This document shows positions 54,790-64,000 of a stretch of 64,000 bases of DNA, in pieces. The position numbers were made by a program, and so were the translations under genes. Positions within the stretch are counted from its first letter, which is position 1; every line of letters starts with the position of its first letter. Source of the stretch: Thiothrix subterranea. GTDB lineage: Bacteria > Pseudomonadota > Gammaproteobacteria > Thiotrichales > Thiotrichaceae. The DNA is taken from NCBI RefSeq assembly GCF_016772315.1, contig NZ_CP053482.1, forward strand, positions 3,963,501 through 4,027,500, read 5' to 3'. Under the pieces are notes generated by a model. It ran no database searches, was not told where the DNA came from, and worked only from the letters and a program-made list of their open reading frames with translations.

Positions 54790-55826
54790 GGTTGTTGTTC
54801 CTTGATTTTATTACGATTAATGATGTATTGACGCACGGCTTGGTTGTGTTCATCCAACGTCTCGGAAAAATGCGACGCACCACCCGGCGTGGTCGCCACA
54901 AAATACAAAACGTTGGGATTGCCAGCCGGGTGCATCACGGCATCAATCGCCGCCTTACTGGGTGTGGCAATCGGCGTTGGCGTCAAACCAGCACGGGTAT
55001 AGGTGTTATAGGGCGTATCAGTTTGCAGATCGGTCTTGCGGATATTGCCATCGTATTTATCGCCCATGCCGTAAATCACCGTAGGATCGGTTTGCAACAA
55101 CATGCCTTTTTCAAGACGGTTCAAGAACACTTTGGCTACTAACGGACGCTCTTCCGGCAATCCGGTTTCTTTTTCTACAATAGACGCCAAAATTAGCGCT
55201 TCGTAAGGGGTTTTAATATGCGGGTGTGGTTCGCGCCCTTCCCATGCAGTTTGCAAATAAGTTTGCATCGCTTTATAGCTGCGCTGCAAAAAAGCTACAT
55301 CGCTGGTTTTGCGCGGAAAACTGTAGGTATCGGGATAAAACCACCCTTCTGGCGACATGCCTTCGGGCGCACCCAATTCACGCATAATCGTCTGTCCATC
55401 TGCATTACCCAGTGTTTGTTCGATATTAGGATGTTTACGTATATCGACTAAAATATCTCTGAAAGTTTTGCCTTCCAAAATAGTCAATTGGTATTGCAAT
55501 ACCTGACCCGACACAAATTTTTGCAGCACTTCATCGGGTAGCATACCAGCTTCCAGTTGGTATTCCCCTGCTTTGATTTGCGCCGCTTTGTCGGTGATCC
55601 GTGCATGGGCGAAAAACAATAGTTCGTTTTCGATCAGCTTTTTATCTACTAATTGTTTGGCAACTTGGCGGATGTTGCTGCCCGGTTTGATTTCAAATAG
55701 GGCATTTTCTGGCGTGACTGCCAGCGGCGTTTCTTGAAAACGTTGGTACTGATACCAAGCTAGAAATCCAACGGTAGCAATCGCGGTAATGAGTAAAAGG
55801 CTGATTAATTTGAATAACAGTTTCAT
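54786..55826 (-). CDS. mltG: endolytic transglycosylase MltG
   Basis: A 346-residue inner-membrane enzyme that cuts nascent peptidoglycan strands. N-terminal transmembrane helix ([18 protein letters not shown]), LysM-like region, then the catalytic motif [14 protein letters not shown] with the active Glu, and [26 protein letters not shown]. Operon position between pabC and tmk is standard. Confidence 0.95.
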   Translation of the reverse strand: MKLLFKLISLLLITAIATVGFLAWYQYQRFQETPLAVTPENALFEIKPGSNIRQVAKQLVDKKLIENELLFFAHARITDKAAQIKAGEYQLEAGMLPDEVLQKFVSGQVLQYQLTILEGKTFRDILVDIRKHPNIEQTLGNADGQTIMRELGAPEGMSPEGWFYPDTYSFPRKTSDVAFLQRSYKAMQTYLQTAWEGREPHPHIKTPYEALILASIVEKETGLPEERPLVAKVFLNRLEKGMLLQTDPTVIYGMGDKYDGNIRKTDLQTDTPYNTYTRAGLTPTPIATPSKAAIDAVMHPAGNPNVLYFVATTPGGASHFSETLDEHNQAVRQYIINRNKIKEQQP

Positions 55827-56632
55827 GCTAGTGTGTTTATTGCCGCCTGCAAATCCCTAAGCAATGGCGGTAGGGTGTACTGTTTGCCGGAAAATTCGCG
55901 TACAGGCCATAAACCAATCAGGGAATTGGTCATGAAGAGTGCGTGCGCCTGTTCAACGTCTTTCAGCGTTAAGGGATGAATGTGGCATTGACTGCCGAAT
56001 TTCTCAAGCGTTTGGATAATATATCGCCGCATTACGCCCGCAATACCGCATTGTGTTAAGTCAGGAGTACATACTGAGCCATCGGCACGCATTACAAACA
56101 GGTTACTCATCGTGCCTTCGATGACATTGCCGGGATAATCGCAGACCAGCCCTTCCTGATAATTGCTGCCGAATTCAGCTCTTGCCAACACTTGTTCCAA
56201 GCGATTCAGGTGTTTGAAACCGGCTAAACGCGGTTGATGTGCCAAACGGGTTTCACACAAAGTTAAACGGATACCTTGCTCGGCGTAACTGGCTGGGTAG
56301 TCTGCCCAATGGGATAATTGCAGAATACGGGTTGGTTCAGTCGTAGTTGCTGGGCTGTAACCCCGTTGCCCACTGCCGCGCGTGACGATTAATTTGAGGG
56401 CCACACGTTCTTGCGCAACACAAGCAGCCAGTATTTCCGCACGGAATGCCTCAAGATTGGGAAAGCGGATGTTCAACGCTTGCAAACCGGCACTGAGGCG
56501 TTGCAAATGCCAGTCGAGTAATTGTGGCTTGCCCTGTTGTACACCGATGGTTTCCCAAACGCCATCACCGTACAGCAAACCTCGATCAGTGACGGGCAAA
56601 TGCGTAGCGATGTCGCCGTTAACCCATATCAT
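55823..56632 (-). CDS. pabC: aminodeoxychorismate lyase
   Basis: About 269 residues from the ATG at 56632 (MIWVNGDIAT), which overlaps pabB by 14 bp; the longer frame runs into pabB. PLP-dependent fold type IV: DRGLLYGDGVWETIG, catalytic Lys in HLNRLEQ-preceding AGFKHLNRLEQ, and EGTMSNLFVM. It makes p-aminobenzoate for folate from the PabB product. Confidence 0.92.
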   Translation of the reverse strand: MIWVNGDIATHLPVTDRGLLYGDGVWETIGVQQGKPQLLDWHLQRLSAGLQALNIRFPNLEAFRAEILAACVAQERVALKLIVTRGSGQRGYSPATTTEPTRILQLSHWADYPASYAEQGIRLTLCETRLAHQPRLAGFKHLNRLEQVLARAEFGSNYQEGLVCDYPGNVIEGTMSNLFVMRADGSVCTPDLTQCGIAGVMRRYIIQTLEKFGSQCHIHPLTLKDVEQAHALFMTNSLIGLWPVREFSGKQYTLPPLLRDLQAAINTLA

Positions 56633-57983
56633 GACCGAGCGCCCGCAATAAACCCCGCGCTTTATGGCGGGTTTCCTTGAGTTCGTTGGGGGCAACCGAA
56701 TCCATCACGATGCCAGCGCCCGTGCGAAATTGTAACTGTTTGCCTTGCAGCGTCATGGTGCGAATCAGAATATTCAAATCCATATCGCCGTTGTGATTCA
56801 GATAGCCGACCGAGCCGGTGTAAGCGCCTCTGCCAACCTGTTCCAGTTCGGCAATGATTTCCATGCAACGTACCTTGGGGCAACCGGTAATCGTGCCACC
56901 GGGGAAAACTGCGCGGATTATTTGCCCCGGTGTTATGCCTTCCCGCAATGTCCCCTGAATATTGGAGACAATGTGGTGGACGTGTTGATAGCTTTCCACC
57001 ACCATTAATTCGTCAACATTGACCGTGCCGTATTCACAAATGCGCCCCAAATCGTTGCGCTCTAAGTCAATCAGCATAATGTGTTCGGCGCGTTCTTTGG
57101 GGTGTGCAATCAGCTCTTCTAACAAAGCTTGATCACGTTCGGGGTCAGCACCGCGTGGGCGTGTACCCGCAATCGGGCGTGTATCCACCCTACCCGCTTG
57201 CACCCGCACCAAACGTTCTGGCGAAGAACTAATGATCGCAAATTCGCCAAAATCGGCAAGACAGGCAAACGGTGCTGGGTTGGTTTTACGTAGCAAGCGG
57301 TAAATGTCAGCAGCAGAATGTTCTGACTGTATGTCGCTACGCCATGCACGCGATAAATTCACCTGAAACACATCACCTGCCGCAATGTATTCGCGGATGC
57401 ATTCAACTCCTGCGGTAAATTGTTCAGGCAAATCTTCAGCAATTTGCACCTGTAGAGACGCAAAATTTTGCGTCTCTACGTTCGTTGCTGCCATATCTGT
57501 TTTTATTTCAGCAAAGGCTTCGGCAAATTCATGTTCAGCGACAACGATTGTCTCAGTGCGTAAATGATCCACGATCACCGCCGCTGGAATACGTACTGCC
57601 AACGCAATCGGTAAACTTGCTGGCGTATCCGGCAATTGCAAAGTAGGCTCCAATTGCCCAACCAATTCATAACCAAGATAAAGAAACCACCCTCCTCGGA
57701 ACGGCATCTCTTGTTCCTCCCCTGATAAGGGGGCGGAAGCGCCGCGAATAGCGGCTGGGCGGTTAGGAGGGGTTTCTTTTCTCCACGCAGTATCCAGCCG
57801 CTCACAAAAACTGCTCTCCGCCAAATCATCCAGACGAATGCTTTCCTGCGGAAACGCAAACAGCAAGCTGTAACGGGACAGTGGGGATGTAGCGACACTT
57901 TCCAGCAGGAAAGGATAACGGGCGGGATTTTGTTGATGCAGGGCGAGTAAATCGTACTCGCCCTTGAAGGTTTGCGTATGCAA
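56619..57983 (-). CDS. pabB: aminodeoxychorismate synthase component I with repeat insertions
   Basis: A 454-residue chorismate-using enzyme. Conserved parts: FRGGWFLYLGYEL, GDVFQVNLSRAW, PIAGTRPRGADPERD, HIMLIDLERNDLGR, VFPGGTITGCPKVRCMEI. Two segments look inserted: residues ~69-95 (KETPPNRPAAIRGASAPLSG...) and residues 169-178 (VETQNFASLQ). Both are encoded by palindrome-rich DNA like the dispersed repeats of this genome; the frame stays open and the catalytic parts are intact. The pabA-like amidotransferase is not in the window. Confidence 0.92.
   Translation of the reverse strand: MHTQTFKGEYDLLALHQQNPARYPFLLESVATSPLSRYSLLFAFPQESIRLDDLAESSFCERLDTAWRKETPPNRPAAIRGASAPLSGEEQEMPFRGGWFLYLGYELVGQLEPTLQLPDTPASLPIALAVRIPAAVIVDHLRTETIVVAEHEFAEAFAEIKTDMAATNVETQNFASLQVQIAEDLPEQFTAGVECIREYIAAGDVFQVNLSRAWRSDIQSEHSAADIYRLLRKTNPAPFACLADFGEFAIISSSPERLVRVQAGRVDTRPIAGTRPRGADPERDQALLEELIAHPKERAEHIMLIDLERNDLGRICEYGTVNVDELMVVESYQHVHHIVSNIQGTLREGITPGQIIRAVFPGGTITGCPKVRCMEIIAELEQVGRGAYTGSVGYLNHNGDMDLNILIRTMTLQGKQLQFRTGAGIVMDSVAPNELKETRHKARGLLRALGHDMG
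57452..57479. repeat. perfect 28-bp palindrome inside pabB
   Basis: GTAGAGACGCAAAA and its exact complement with no loop. In frame with pabB it codes for VETQNFASL. A near copy lies at 43922-43949. Confidence 0.9.
57696..57779. repeat. repeat-like insertion in the 5' part of pabB
   Basis: About 84 bp with nested dyads: CCCCTTATCAGGGG-type (around 57718-57733) and GCCGCTATTCGCGGC (57741-57757), bordered by GAAACCCCTCC on one side and AGGAGGGTGGTTTC on the other (minus strand). It codes for ~28 residues absent from typical PabB proteins. Confidence 0.6.
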
Positions 57984-59228
57984 TTAGATTTTCTTGAAAA
58001 TCAAGGTTCCGTTCGTGCCACCAAAGCCAAACGAGTTGCTCATGGCAACCGTGACAGCGGTTTCGCGGGCAACGTTTGGCACGTAGTCCAAATCGCACTC
58101 AGGATCTTGGTTATCCATATTGATCGTCGGCGGCAGAATCTGATCACGGATAGCCAATACGCTAAATACCGCTTCAATACCACCCGCAGCACCCAGCAAA
58201 TGCCCCGTCATCGACTTGGTAGAACTGACCGCAACGTTGTAAGCATGATCACCCAAGGCACGTTTTACCGCCATTGTTTCCGCTTTATCACCAGCCGGTG
58301 TTGATGTACCGTGTGCGTTGACGTAATCAATATCCGTCGTATTCAAGCCCGCATCTTTCATGGCATTCACCATGCAGCGTGCTGCACCTTCACCGCCTTC
58401 AGATGGCGTGGTCATGTGGTAAGCATCGCTGCTCATGCCGTAACCTACCAACTCGCAGTAAATCCGTGCGCCGCGTTTTTTCGCAAATTCGTACTCTTCC
58501 AGTACCAAAACGCCAGCACCATCACCGAGTACGAAACCGTCACGATCCTTATCCCACGGGCGACTGGCCGCTTCAGGGTCATCATTGCGGGTAGACAATG
58601 CGCGAGCGGCGGCAAAACCACCGATACCTAATGGGGTTGAACCCATTTCAGCACCACCGGCAACCATGACATCCGCATCGCCGTAGGAAATCATGCGAGC
58701 TGCATCACCGATACTGTGAGTAGCAGTAGCACACGCCGACACGATAGACATATTCGGCCCCTTCAAGCCAAACATGATGGAAAGATTACCCGCCACCATA
58801 TTGATAATACTAGCAGGCACGAAGAAAGGGGAAATCTTCCGCGCCCCACCATTGAGGAAAGTCGCATAATTGCGCTCAATGGTATCCAATCCACCAATCC
58901 CTGATCCCATCAGCACACCAATGCGTTCCGCATTTTCTTCGGTGACTTCTAAACCAGAGTCGCGAATCGCCTCAACGCCCGCACCGATGCCGTAATGGAT
59001 AAATTTATCCATTTTTTTCTGGTCTTTGGGCTTGATGTAATCGTCAGCATTGAAGCCTTTGACGTTACCAGCAATTTGCACACTGAAAGCACTGGCATCG
59101 AACAGGTCAGGACTAATACGGTTAATCCCGCTGCGACCAGCTTTGATATTGTCCCATGCTGTTTCCAGCTTGGAACCCACAGGTGAAACAATACCCAGAC
59201 CTGTTACTACTACACGTCGTTTAGACAA
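57984..59228 (-). CDS. fabF: beta-ketoacyl-ACP synthase II
   Basis: A 414-residue condensing enzyme of fatty acid synthesis. Active Cys in [16 protein letters not shown], His residues in [12 protein letters not shown] and [15 protein letters not shown]. Follows acpP as usual; the stop is directly before pabB. Confidence 0.96.
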   Translation of the reverse strand: MSKRRVVVTGLGIVSPVGSKLETAWDNIKAGRSGINRISPDLFDASAFSVQIAGNVKGFNADDYIKPKDQKKMDKFIHYGIGAGVEAIRDSGLEVTEENAERIGVLMGSGIGGLDTIERNYATFLNGGARKISPFFVPASIINMVAGNLSIMFGLKGPNMSIVSACATATHSIGDAARMISYGDADVMVAGGAEMGSTPLGIGGFAAARALSTRNDDPEAASRPWDKDRDGFVLGDGAGVLVLEEYEFAKKRGARIYCELVGYGMSSDAYHMTTPSEGGEGAARCMVNAMKDAGLNTTDIDYVNAHGTSTPAGDKAETMAVKRALGDHAYNVAVSSTKSMTGHLLGAAGGIEAVFSVLAIRDQILPPTINMDNQDPECDLDYVPNVARETAVTVAMSNSFGFGGTNGTLIFKKI

Positions 59229-59299
59229 ACTTATGCCCCTATCTCATCGTGATACACAGATAAACCGCAACTCTAAGCTGCGGTTTATCAAGCAAGAAC

Positions 59300-59539
59300 T
59301 TACTTTTGTGGCTGAGCCTTGATGTAATCAATGGCTGCTTGCACAGTGGTGATCTTTTCTGCGTCTTCATCAGGGATTTCAGCACCGAATTCTTCTTCCA
59401 GTGCCATAACCAGTTCAACGGTGTCCAGAGAATCCGCGCCCAGATCGTCAATGAAAGAAGATGAATTTTTCACTTCAGCTTCATCAACGCCTAATTGTTC
59501 AACAACGATTTTCTTGACGCGCTCTTCTATATCGCTCAT
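59300..59539 (-). CDS. acpP: acyl carrier protein
   Basis: 79 residues. Phosphopantetheine attachment Ser in [20 protein letters not shown]; acidic helices throughout. Standard position between fabG and fabF. Confidence 0.97.
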   Translation of the reverse strand: MSDIEERVKKIVVEQLGVDEAEVKNSSSFIDDLGADSLDTVELVMALEEEFGAEIPDEDAEKITTVQAAIDYIKAQPQK

Positions 59540-59619
59540 GGTTTTGTATTCCTCGTAAATAAAAAGTATTGGTAGCGGTAGGCTATTGTATTTAAAACCC
59601 GTGCATCATACCAGCAGGT

Positions 59620-60375
59620 TTAAGCCATATACATACCACCGTTGACATGAATTGTCTCGCCTGTGATGTATGCACCCAAAGAGGACGCTAAAAACAACAC
59701 AGCTCCGGCAATTTCATTGGGTTGCCCTAAGCGGCTTAGCGGGATATTTTGCAGCAAATGATTGCGCTGCTCTTCGGACAATTCGCGAGTCATATCCGTA
59801 TCAATGAAGCCCGGCGCAACCACATTCACCGTAATGTTGCGTGAACCGATTTCGCGAGCCAGTGATTTGGAAAACCCGACCAAACCGGCTTTGGCGGCAG
59901 CGTAGTTGGTTTGCCCCGGATTCCCGGATGCCCCCACCACGGATGAAATCGAAATAATGCGCCCTTTTTTGGCTTTGGTCATGCCGCGCATACACGCTTT
60001 GCTCATGCGATACACCGACGTCAGGTTGGTGGCAATAATGTCATCCCATTCCTCATCTTTCATGCGCATCAACAGGTTATCGCGGGTAATGCCAGCATTA
60101 TTCACCAGCACACTGATACCACCAAATTCCCCAGTCACCGCTTTAGTGACGGATTCGATGGAATCTTTGTCGGCAACATTCAACACCATCCCTTTGCCAG
60201 CAATACCCGCAGCGGCTAAATAGGCAGAAATGGCTTCTGCGCCTTTTTCACTGGTTGCCGTGCCAACAACGGTTGCGCCCGCTTTGCCCAACATTTCTGC
60301 AATGCTACGCCCGATACCTCGGCTTGCGCCGGTCACTAGGGCGATTTCACCCTGTAAACTGATGAGTGAATCCAT
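59620..60375 (-). CDS. fabG: 3-oxoacyl-ACP reductase
   Basis: A 251-residue SDR. Cofactor motif TGASRGIGRSIAEMLG; NNAGITRDNLLMRMKD; catalytic Ser/Tyr/Lys in SISSVVGASGNPGQTNYAAAK-type region; C-term ITGETIHVNGGMYMA. The start shares a base with the fabD stop (TAATG). Confidence 0.96.
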   Translation of the reverse strand: MDSLISLQGEIALVTGASRGIGRSIAEMLGKAGATVVGTATSEKGAEAISAYLAAAGIAGKGMVLNVADKDSIESVTKAVTGEFGGISVLVNNAGITRDNLLMRMKDEEWDDIIATNLTSVYRMSKACMRGMTKAKKGRIISISSVVGASGNPGQTNYAAAKAGLVGFSKSLAREIGSRNITVNVVAPGFIDTDMTRELSEEQRNHLLQNIPLSRLGQPNEIAGAVLFLASSLGAYITGETIHVNGGMYMA

Positions 60376-61322
60376 TACGCTCCCGCCTCCTCACAAAGTT
60401 TTAATGCTTCTTCCAATGTTTTGCTATCCAAAATGCATACGGCACTGAGTTTGCGGTCAATCCGTTTATTCAATCCCGTCAACACCTTACCGGGACCAAA
60501 TTCGATAGCCGCCGTCGCACCGTAAGTATTTTGCAAGGTTTGGATCGTATCAACCCAGCGCACCGGGCGATAGAGTTGTTGTGCTAAAGCGCTGCGCATC
60601 TCATCCGCAGTGGTGCGGGTTTGCGCATCGACGTTATGCAGCACGGGAACTTGCGCCACATCAAGCGTAATAGCGGCTAACTGACTTGCTAATTCGGTTG
60701 CAGCAGGCAACATCAACGCACAATGCGAAGGCACACTCACCGACAATTTGATGGCTTTTTTCGCGCCCATCTCGGTTGCCACTTGAATAGCGCGATCAAT
60801 CGCAGTCGTATTCCCCGCAATCACAACTTGCCCCGGTGAATTGAAATTTACCGCCTCAACCACTTGGCCTTGAGCGGCTTGAGCACAAGCCGCTACAATT
60901 TGCGCATCATCCAGCCCCAGAATCGCCGCCATTGCCCCTTCGCCATCGGCTACTGCCGATTGCATCAGGCGTGCACGTTCTGCGACTAACGCCACCGCAT
61001 CTGTAAAATTCAACACACCCGCTGCTACCAGCGCGGAATATTCACCCAAGCTATGCCCGGCTAAGGCAACTGGCTGACAACCGCCTTGTTTCAACCAAAC
61101 ACGCCAGACCGCGACACCAGCAGCCAACATTAACGGCTGGGTATTTTCAGTGCTATTGAGCGCGGTTTCATGCCCTGCTTGCGCCAATAGCCACAAATCG
61201 CGCCCTAATACGTCGGAAGCTTCTTGGAATGTGTCACACACTTCCACAAAATCTGTGCTCAAGCCTGCCAACATACCGAGTGACTGCGAACCCTGCCCCG
61301 GAAAAATACCCGCAATGGTCAT
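60375..61322 (-). CDS. fabD: malonyl CoA-ACP transacylase
   Basis: 315 residues. FPGQGSQSLGML near the start and the active Ser in AGHSLGEYSALVAAG; His in VPSHCALM. First gene of the fab run here; fabH, plsX and rpmF, its common upstream partners, are absent from the window's adjacent DNA, where infA is divergent. Confidence 0.95.
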   Translation of the reverse strand: MTIAGIFPGQGSQSLGMLAGLSTDFVEVCDTFQEASDVLGRDLWLLAQAGHETALNSTENTQPLMLAAGVAVWRVWLKQGGCQPVALAGHSLGEYSALVAAGVLNFTDAVALVAERARLMQSAVADGEGAMAAILGLDDAQIVAACAQAAQGQVVEAVNFNSPGQVVIAGNTTAIDRAIQVATEMGAKKAIKLSVSVPSHCALMLPAATELASQLAAITLDVAQVPVLHNVDAQTRTTADEMRSALAQQLYRPVRWVDTIQTLQNTYGATAAIEFGPGKVLTGLNKRIDRKLSAVCILDSKTLEEALKLCEEAGA

Positions 61323-61413
61323 GTGTTTTACTGCTCCCGCGTGAAAAATTGTTCTATCCTAATAAAATTATGTTGCCATGAAAACTGTCAAATCGAGAAA
61401 TCCAAAAAAGAAC

Positions 61414-61441
61414 TTGTCATCTGGCGTGTGGCAAGGATAAT
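61414..61441 (+). promoter_or_regulatory. sigma-70 type promoter of infA
   Basis: TTGTCA (61414-61419), 16-bp spacer, GATAAT (61436-61441). It ends about 35 bp before the infA start. Confidence 0.6.
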
Positions 61442-61476
61442 ACGCTGTTTAGTACACCTTAGTATTTAGTGAGATT

Positions 61477-61695
61477 ATGGCGAAAGAAGATTATATTGAA
61501 ATGGAAGGCATTGTGCAGGAAACCCTGCCAAACACAACCTTCCGCGTTGAACTAGACAACGGTCACGTAGTAAATGCCCACATTTCCGGCCGTATGCGTA
61601 AAAACTACATCCGTATTTTGACCGGCGACCGCGTTACCGTACAGCTCACCCCTTACGACCTTACCAAAGGCCGCATCAGCTACCGCAACAAATAA
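61477..61695 (+). CDS. infA: translation initiation factor IF-1
   Basis: 72 residues, an S1-like OB fold: [20 protein letters not shown] and [20 protein letters not shown]. Full length. Monocistronic, convergent with clpA. Confidence 0.97.
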   Translation: MAKEDYIEMEGIVQETLPNTTFRVELDNGHVVNAHISGRMRKNYIRILTGDRVTVQLTPYDLTKGRISYRNK

Positions 61696-61697
61696 AA

Positions 61698-61717
61698 ATG
61701 CGCCCCGCAGGGCGCAT
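61698..61717 (-). terminator. rho-independent terminator of clpA
   Basis: ATGCGCCC/GGGCGCAT, 4-base loop. On the minus strand it is followed by TTTTTATTTG. It lies directly after infA and could also stop infA transcription. Confidence 0.8.
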
Positions 61718-61741
61718 GGTGTGTCAGTTTCCCGATTATGC

Positions 61742-64000
61742 TCAGGCTGGTACGGCTTCCGTGCCGTGCATTTCAATAACCAGCCCTTCATCATCCGCCG
61801 ATACTTCCACTCGACCACCCTGGCTGAGTTCGCCAAACAGAATGGCATCTGCCAGTGGTTTTTTGATGTGTTCCTGAATCACTCGTTCCATCGGACGCGC
61901 CCCCATTAAGCGGTCATAACCTTTTTCGGCTAACCAGCGCCGTGCCACTTCGTCAACGATGAGTACTACTTTTTTCGGCTCCAGTTGCGCTTCCAGTTTG
62001 ATAATGAACTTATCGACCACCGAAGACACCACTTCAGCCGTCAGCGGATTAAACTGAATCACAGCATCCAAACGGTTGCGGAACTCGGGTGAGAAGGTGC
62101 GGTTAACCGCTTCGGTCGCATCCAGCGTGTGATCTTGCACGGTGAAACCGAGCGATTTACGGCTGATATTCTCCGCCCCCGCGTTACTGGTCATGATCAG
62201 AATCACATTGCGGAAATCGATCTTGCGCCCATTCGCATCGGTCAACGTACCGTGATCCATCACTTGCAACAGAATATTGAAAATATCCGGGTGGGCTTTT
62301 TCAATTTCATCCAGCAACAAGACTGCGTGCGGGTGTTTGTTAATCGCATCCGTGAGCAAACCGCCTTCGTCATAACCCACATAGCCCGGTGGCGCACCAA
62401 TCAGACGTGAAACCGTGTGGCGCTCCATGTATTCAGACATATCAAAGCGCAGCAATTCGATGCCCAAGCGTGAAGCCAATTGCTTCGAGACTTCGGTTTT
62501 TCCTACCCCAGTCGGCCCTGCAAACATAAACGAACCAATCGGTTTGGTATCATCACGCAAGCCAGAACGCGCCATTTTAATAGCAGCGGTCAACTGCTCA
62601 ACCGCTTTGTCTTGTCCGAAGATCACCATTTTCAGATCACGCTCCAGATTACGCAAGGTTTGCATATCCGAGGTAGATACCGACTTAGGTGGAATCCGTG
62701 CAATTTTTGCCACGATGTCTTCAATATCGGTGACATTGATGGTTTTCTTGCGGGAAGCTGCCGGTTGCAATTGACGGTTTGCGCCTGCTTCGTCAATCAC
62801 ATCAATGGCTTTATCGGGTAAATGCCGGTCATTGATGTATTTAGCCGCCAGTTCTGCTGCCGCTTTGAGCGCAGGCTGGGTATAGCGCACATTGTGATGT
62901 GCCTCGAACCGCGATTTCAAGCCTTTGAGGATTTCAATGGTTTCTTCAACAGACGGCTCATTGATGTCGATCTTTTGGAAACGCCGCGCCAAGGCACGGT
63001 CTTTCTCGAAAATGGTATGGTATTCCTGAAAAGTAGTCGAACCAATGCATTTGAGTTCGCCAGTCGACAATACTGGCTTGATCAGATTGGAAGCATCCAT
63101 CGTGCCACCTGAGGTTGCCCCAGCACCGATAATGGTGTGAATCTCATCAATGAACAACACTGCATGTGGTTCATTCTTGATTTGCTTCAACACGGCTTTC
63201 AGGCGTTTTTCAAAGTCACCCCGGTATTTAGTGCCTGCCAGCAATGATCCCATATCCAAGGAATAAATCACCGCATCAGCAAGAATTTCCGGCACTTCAC
63301 CATCCACAATGCGCTTTGCCAAGCCTTCGGCAATCGCAGTTTTACCAACACCTGCTTCACCCACCAGCAAGGGGTTGTTTTTGCGGCGACGGCACAACAC
63401 TTGAATGGTGCGTTCGATTTCAAGATCACGTCCGATCAATGGGTCGATCTTGCCTTCCAACGCCATCTCATTCAAATTGCTGGCATATTTTTCCAATGGC
63501 TTGCCATTGTCATTAGCTTCCGCATCATTCTCAGACGGATTACCGGATGACTGTGGGGTCTCATCCGCGCCCTTGCCTTGAGACGCTTCAGGCTGGTGAT
63601 CTTTGCGGATGCCGTGAGAGATAAAATTGATAATATCCAAGCGAGTCACTTGGTAACGTGACAAGAAATATACCGCATGAGAATCCGGTTCACCGAAAAT
63701 GGCTACTAAAATTGCATCACCCGTCACCTCACCCTTCCGCGAGGTTTGGGCGCTGTAAATAGCCCGGTGAATAACGCGCTGGAAACCCAACGTGGGTTGC
63801 ACATCGCGCTGTGGGTCATTTTCAGGAACTAATGGCGTATTTTCATCCACAAATACATCCAGTTCACGGCGTAACTGTGGAATATCCACTGAACAGGCAC
63901 GCAATGCCTCTGCCGCACTGGGATTATCCAGCATAATCAGTAGCAAATGTTCAACGGTGACAAACTCGTAACGGCGGTTACGGGCATCGCTATACAGCGT
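61742..64000 (-). CDS. clpA: ATP-dependent Clp protease ATP-binding subunit ClpA (5' end beyond window)
   Basis: About 752 residues visible; the frame is open past 63946 to the window edge ([14 protein letters not shown] is the normal N-domain), so the first few residues are missing. Two AAA domains: Walker [18 protein letters not shown] and [16 protein letters not shown]; Walker [16 protein letters not shown] and [13 protein letters not shown]. It unfolds substrates for ClpP. clpS, the usual upstream adaptor gene, would lie outside the window. Confidence 0.96.
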   Translation of the reverse strand, partial: TLYSDARNRRYEFVTVEHLLLIMLDNPSAAEALRACSVDIPQLRRELDVFVDENTPLVPENDPQRDVQPTLGFQRVIHRAIYSAQTSRKGEVTGDAILVAIFGEPDSHAVYFLSRYQVTRLDIINFISHGIRKDHQPEASQGKGADETPQSSGNPSENDAEANDNGKPLEKYASNLNEMALEGKIDPLIGRDLEIERTIQVLCRRRKNNPLLVGEAGVGKTAIAEGLAKRIVDGEVPEILADAVIYSLDMGSLLAGTKYRGDFEKRLKAVLKQIKNEPHAVLFIDEIHTIIGAGATSGGTMDASNLIKPVLSTGELKCIGSTTFQEYHTIFEKDRALARRFQKIDINEPSVEETIEILKGLKSRFEAHHNVRYTQPALKAAAELAAKYINDRHLPDKAIDVIDEAGANRQLQPAASRKKTINVTDIEDIVAKIARIPPKSVSTSDMQTLRNLERDLKMVIFGQDKAVEQLTAAIKMARSGLRDDTKPIGSFMFAGPTGVGKTEVSKQLASRLGIELLRFDMSEYMERHTVSRLIGAPPGYVGYDEGGLLTDAINKHPHAVLLLDEIEKAHPDIFNILLQVMDHGTLTDANGRKIDFRNVILIMTSNAGAENISRKSLGFTVQDHTLDATEAVNRTFSPEFRNRLDAVIQFNPLTAEVVSSVVDKFIIKLEAQLEPKKVVLIVDEVARRWLAEKGYDRLMGARPMERVIQEHIKKPLADAILFGELSQGGRVEVSADDEGLVIEMHGTEAVPA

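Overview
The window reads as chromosome of a gammaproteobacterium. I infer this from the gene orders (holB-tmk-mltG-pabC next to fabD-fabG-acpP-fabF; leuS-lptE; prkA-yeaH-spoVR) and from lipopolysaccharide assembly (lptE) and other outer-membrane genes. Protein style and the many short palindromic repeats remind me of Thiotrichales such as Thiothrix, but that is an impression and no search was run.

Layout. 1-1843: end of a probable helicase gene overlapping a GIY-YIG nuclease gene, a possible DNA-processing or defence pair. 1830-7608: a minus-strand run for membrane-lipid modification (FAD oxidoreductase, DUF1365, cyclopropane-fatty-acid synthase, MFS/GPH transporter, DUF3833 lipoprotein), then a chalcone-isomerase-like periplasmic protein, with a long perfect hairpin between the last two. 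7713-11612: two methyltransferases, creD and an SCP2-like periplasmic protein. 11893-16748: the stress operon prkA-yeaH-spoVR behind a sigma-54 type promoter. 16745-20736: FixJ-like regulator and a CheB-CheR-PAS-histidine kinase fusion. 21037-29948: DUF4124 protein, RND efflux pair, DUF1877 protein, tex and a Cys-rich lipoprotein. 30050-36274: leuS, lptE, a hydroxyacid dehydrogenase and rlmL. 36275-38863: an AT-rich accessory patch with a DUF3987 gene and a tyrosine recombinase. 38931-43912: aspS, two beta-barrel outer-membrane proteins, an FmdB-type protein, an SDR enzyme and a small acidic protein.

About 43984-52726 is a complete-looking filamentous phage (inovirus) prophage of roughly 8.7 kb. 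Its gene order matches the f1/M13 plan: replication protein (gII), ssDNA-binding protein (gV), two tiny membrane proteins (gVII/gIX positions), a leaderless coat protein (gVIII), a terminator, adsorption protein (gIII), gVI, and Zot/gI. A repressor is divergently transcribed behind a pair of identical operators. No integrase and no secretin gene are present. Both ends carry dif-like XerC/XerD sites in the same orientation, so the phage most likely integrated by host XerCD at the chromosomal dif site, which would place this window at the replication terminus.

52794-64000: host genes again, nearly all on the minus strand: a PilZ protein, holB, tmk, mltG, pabC, pabB, fabF, acpP, fabG, fabD, then infA (plus) and the partial clpA. 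pabB carries two in-frame palindromic repeat insertions. The main items of interest are the prophage and its dif junctions, the repeat insertions in pabB, a degenerate catalytic motif in RlmL, the DUF3987/integrase patch with matching 21-bp inverted repeats, and the sigma-54 control of prkA.
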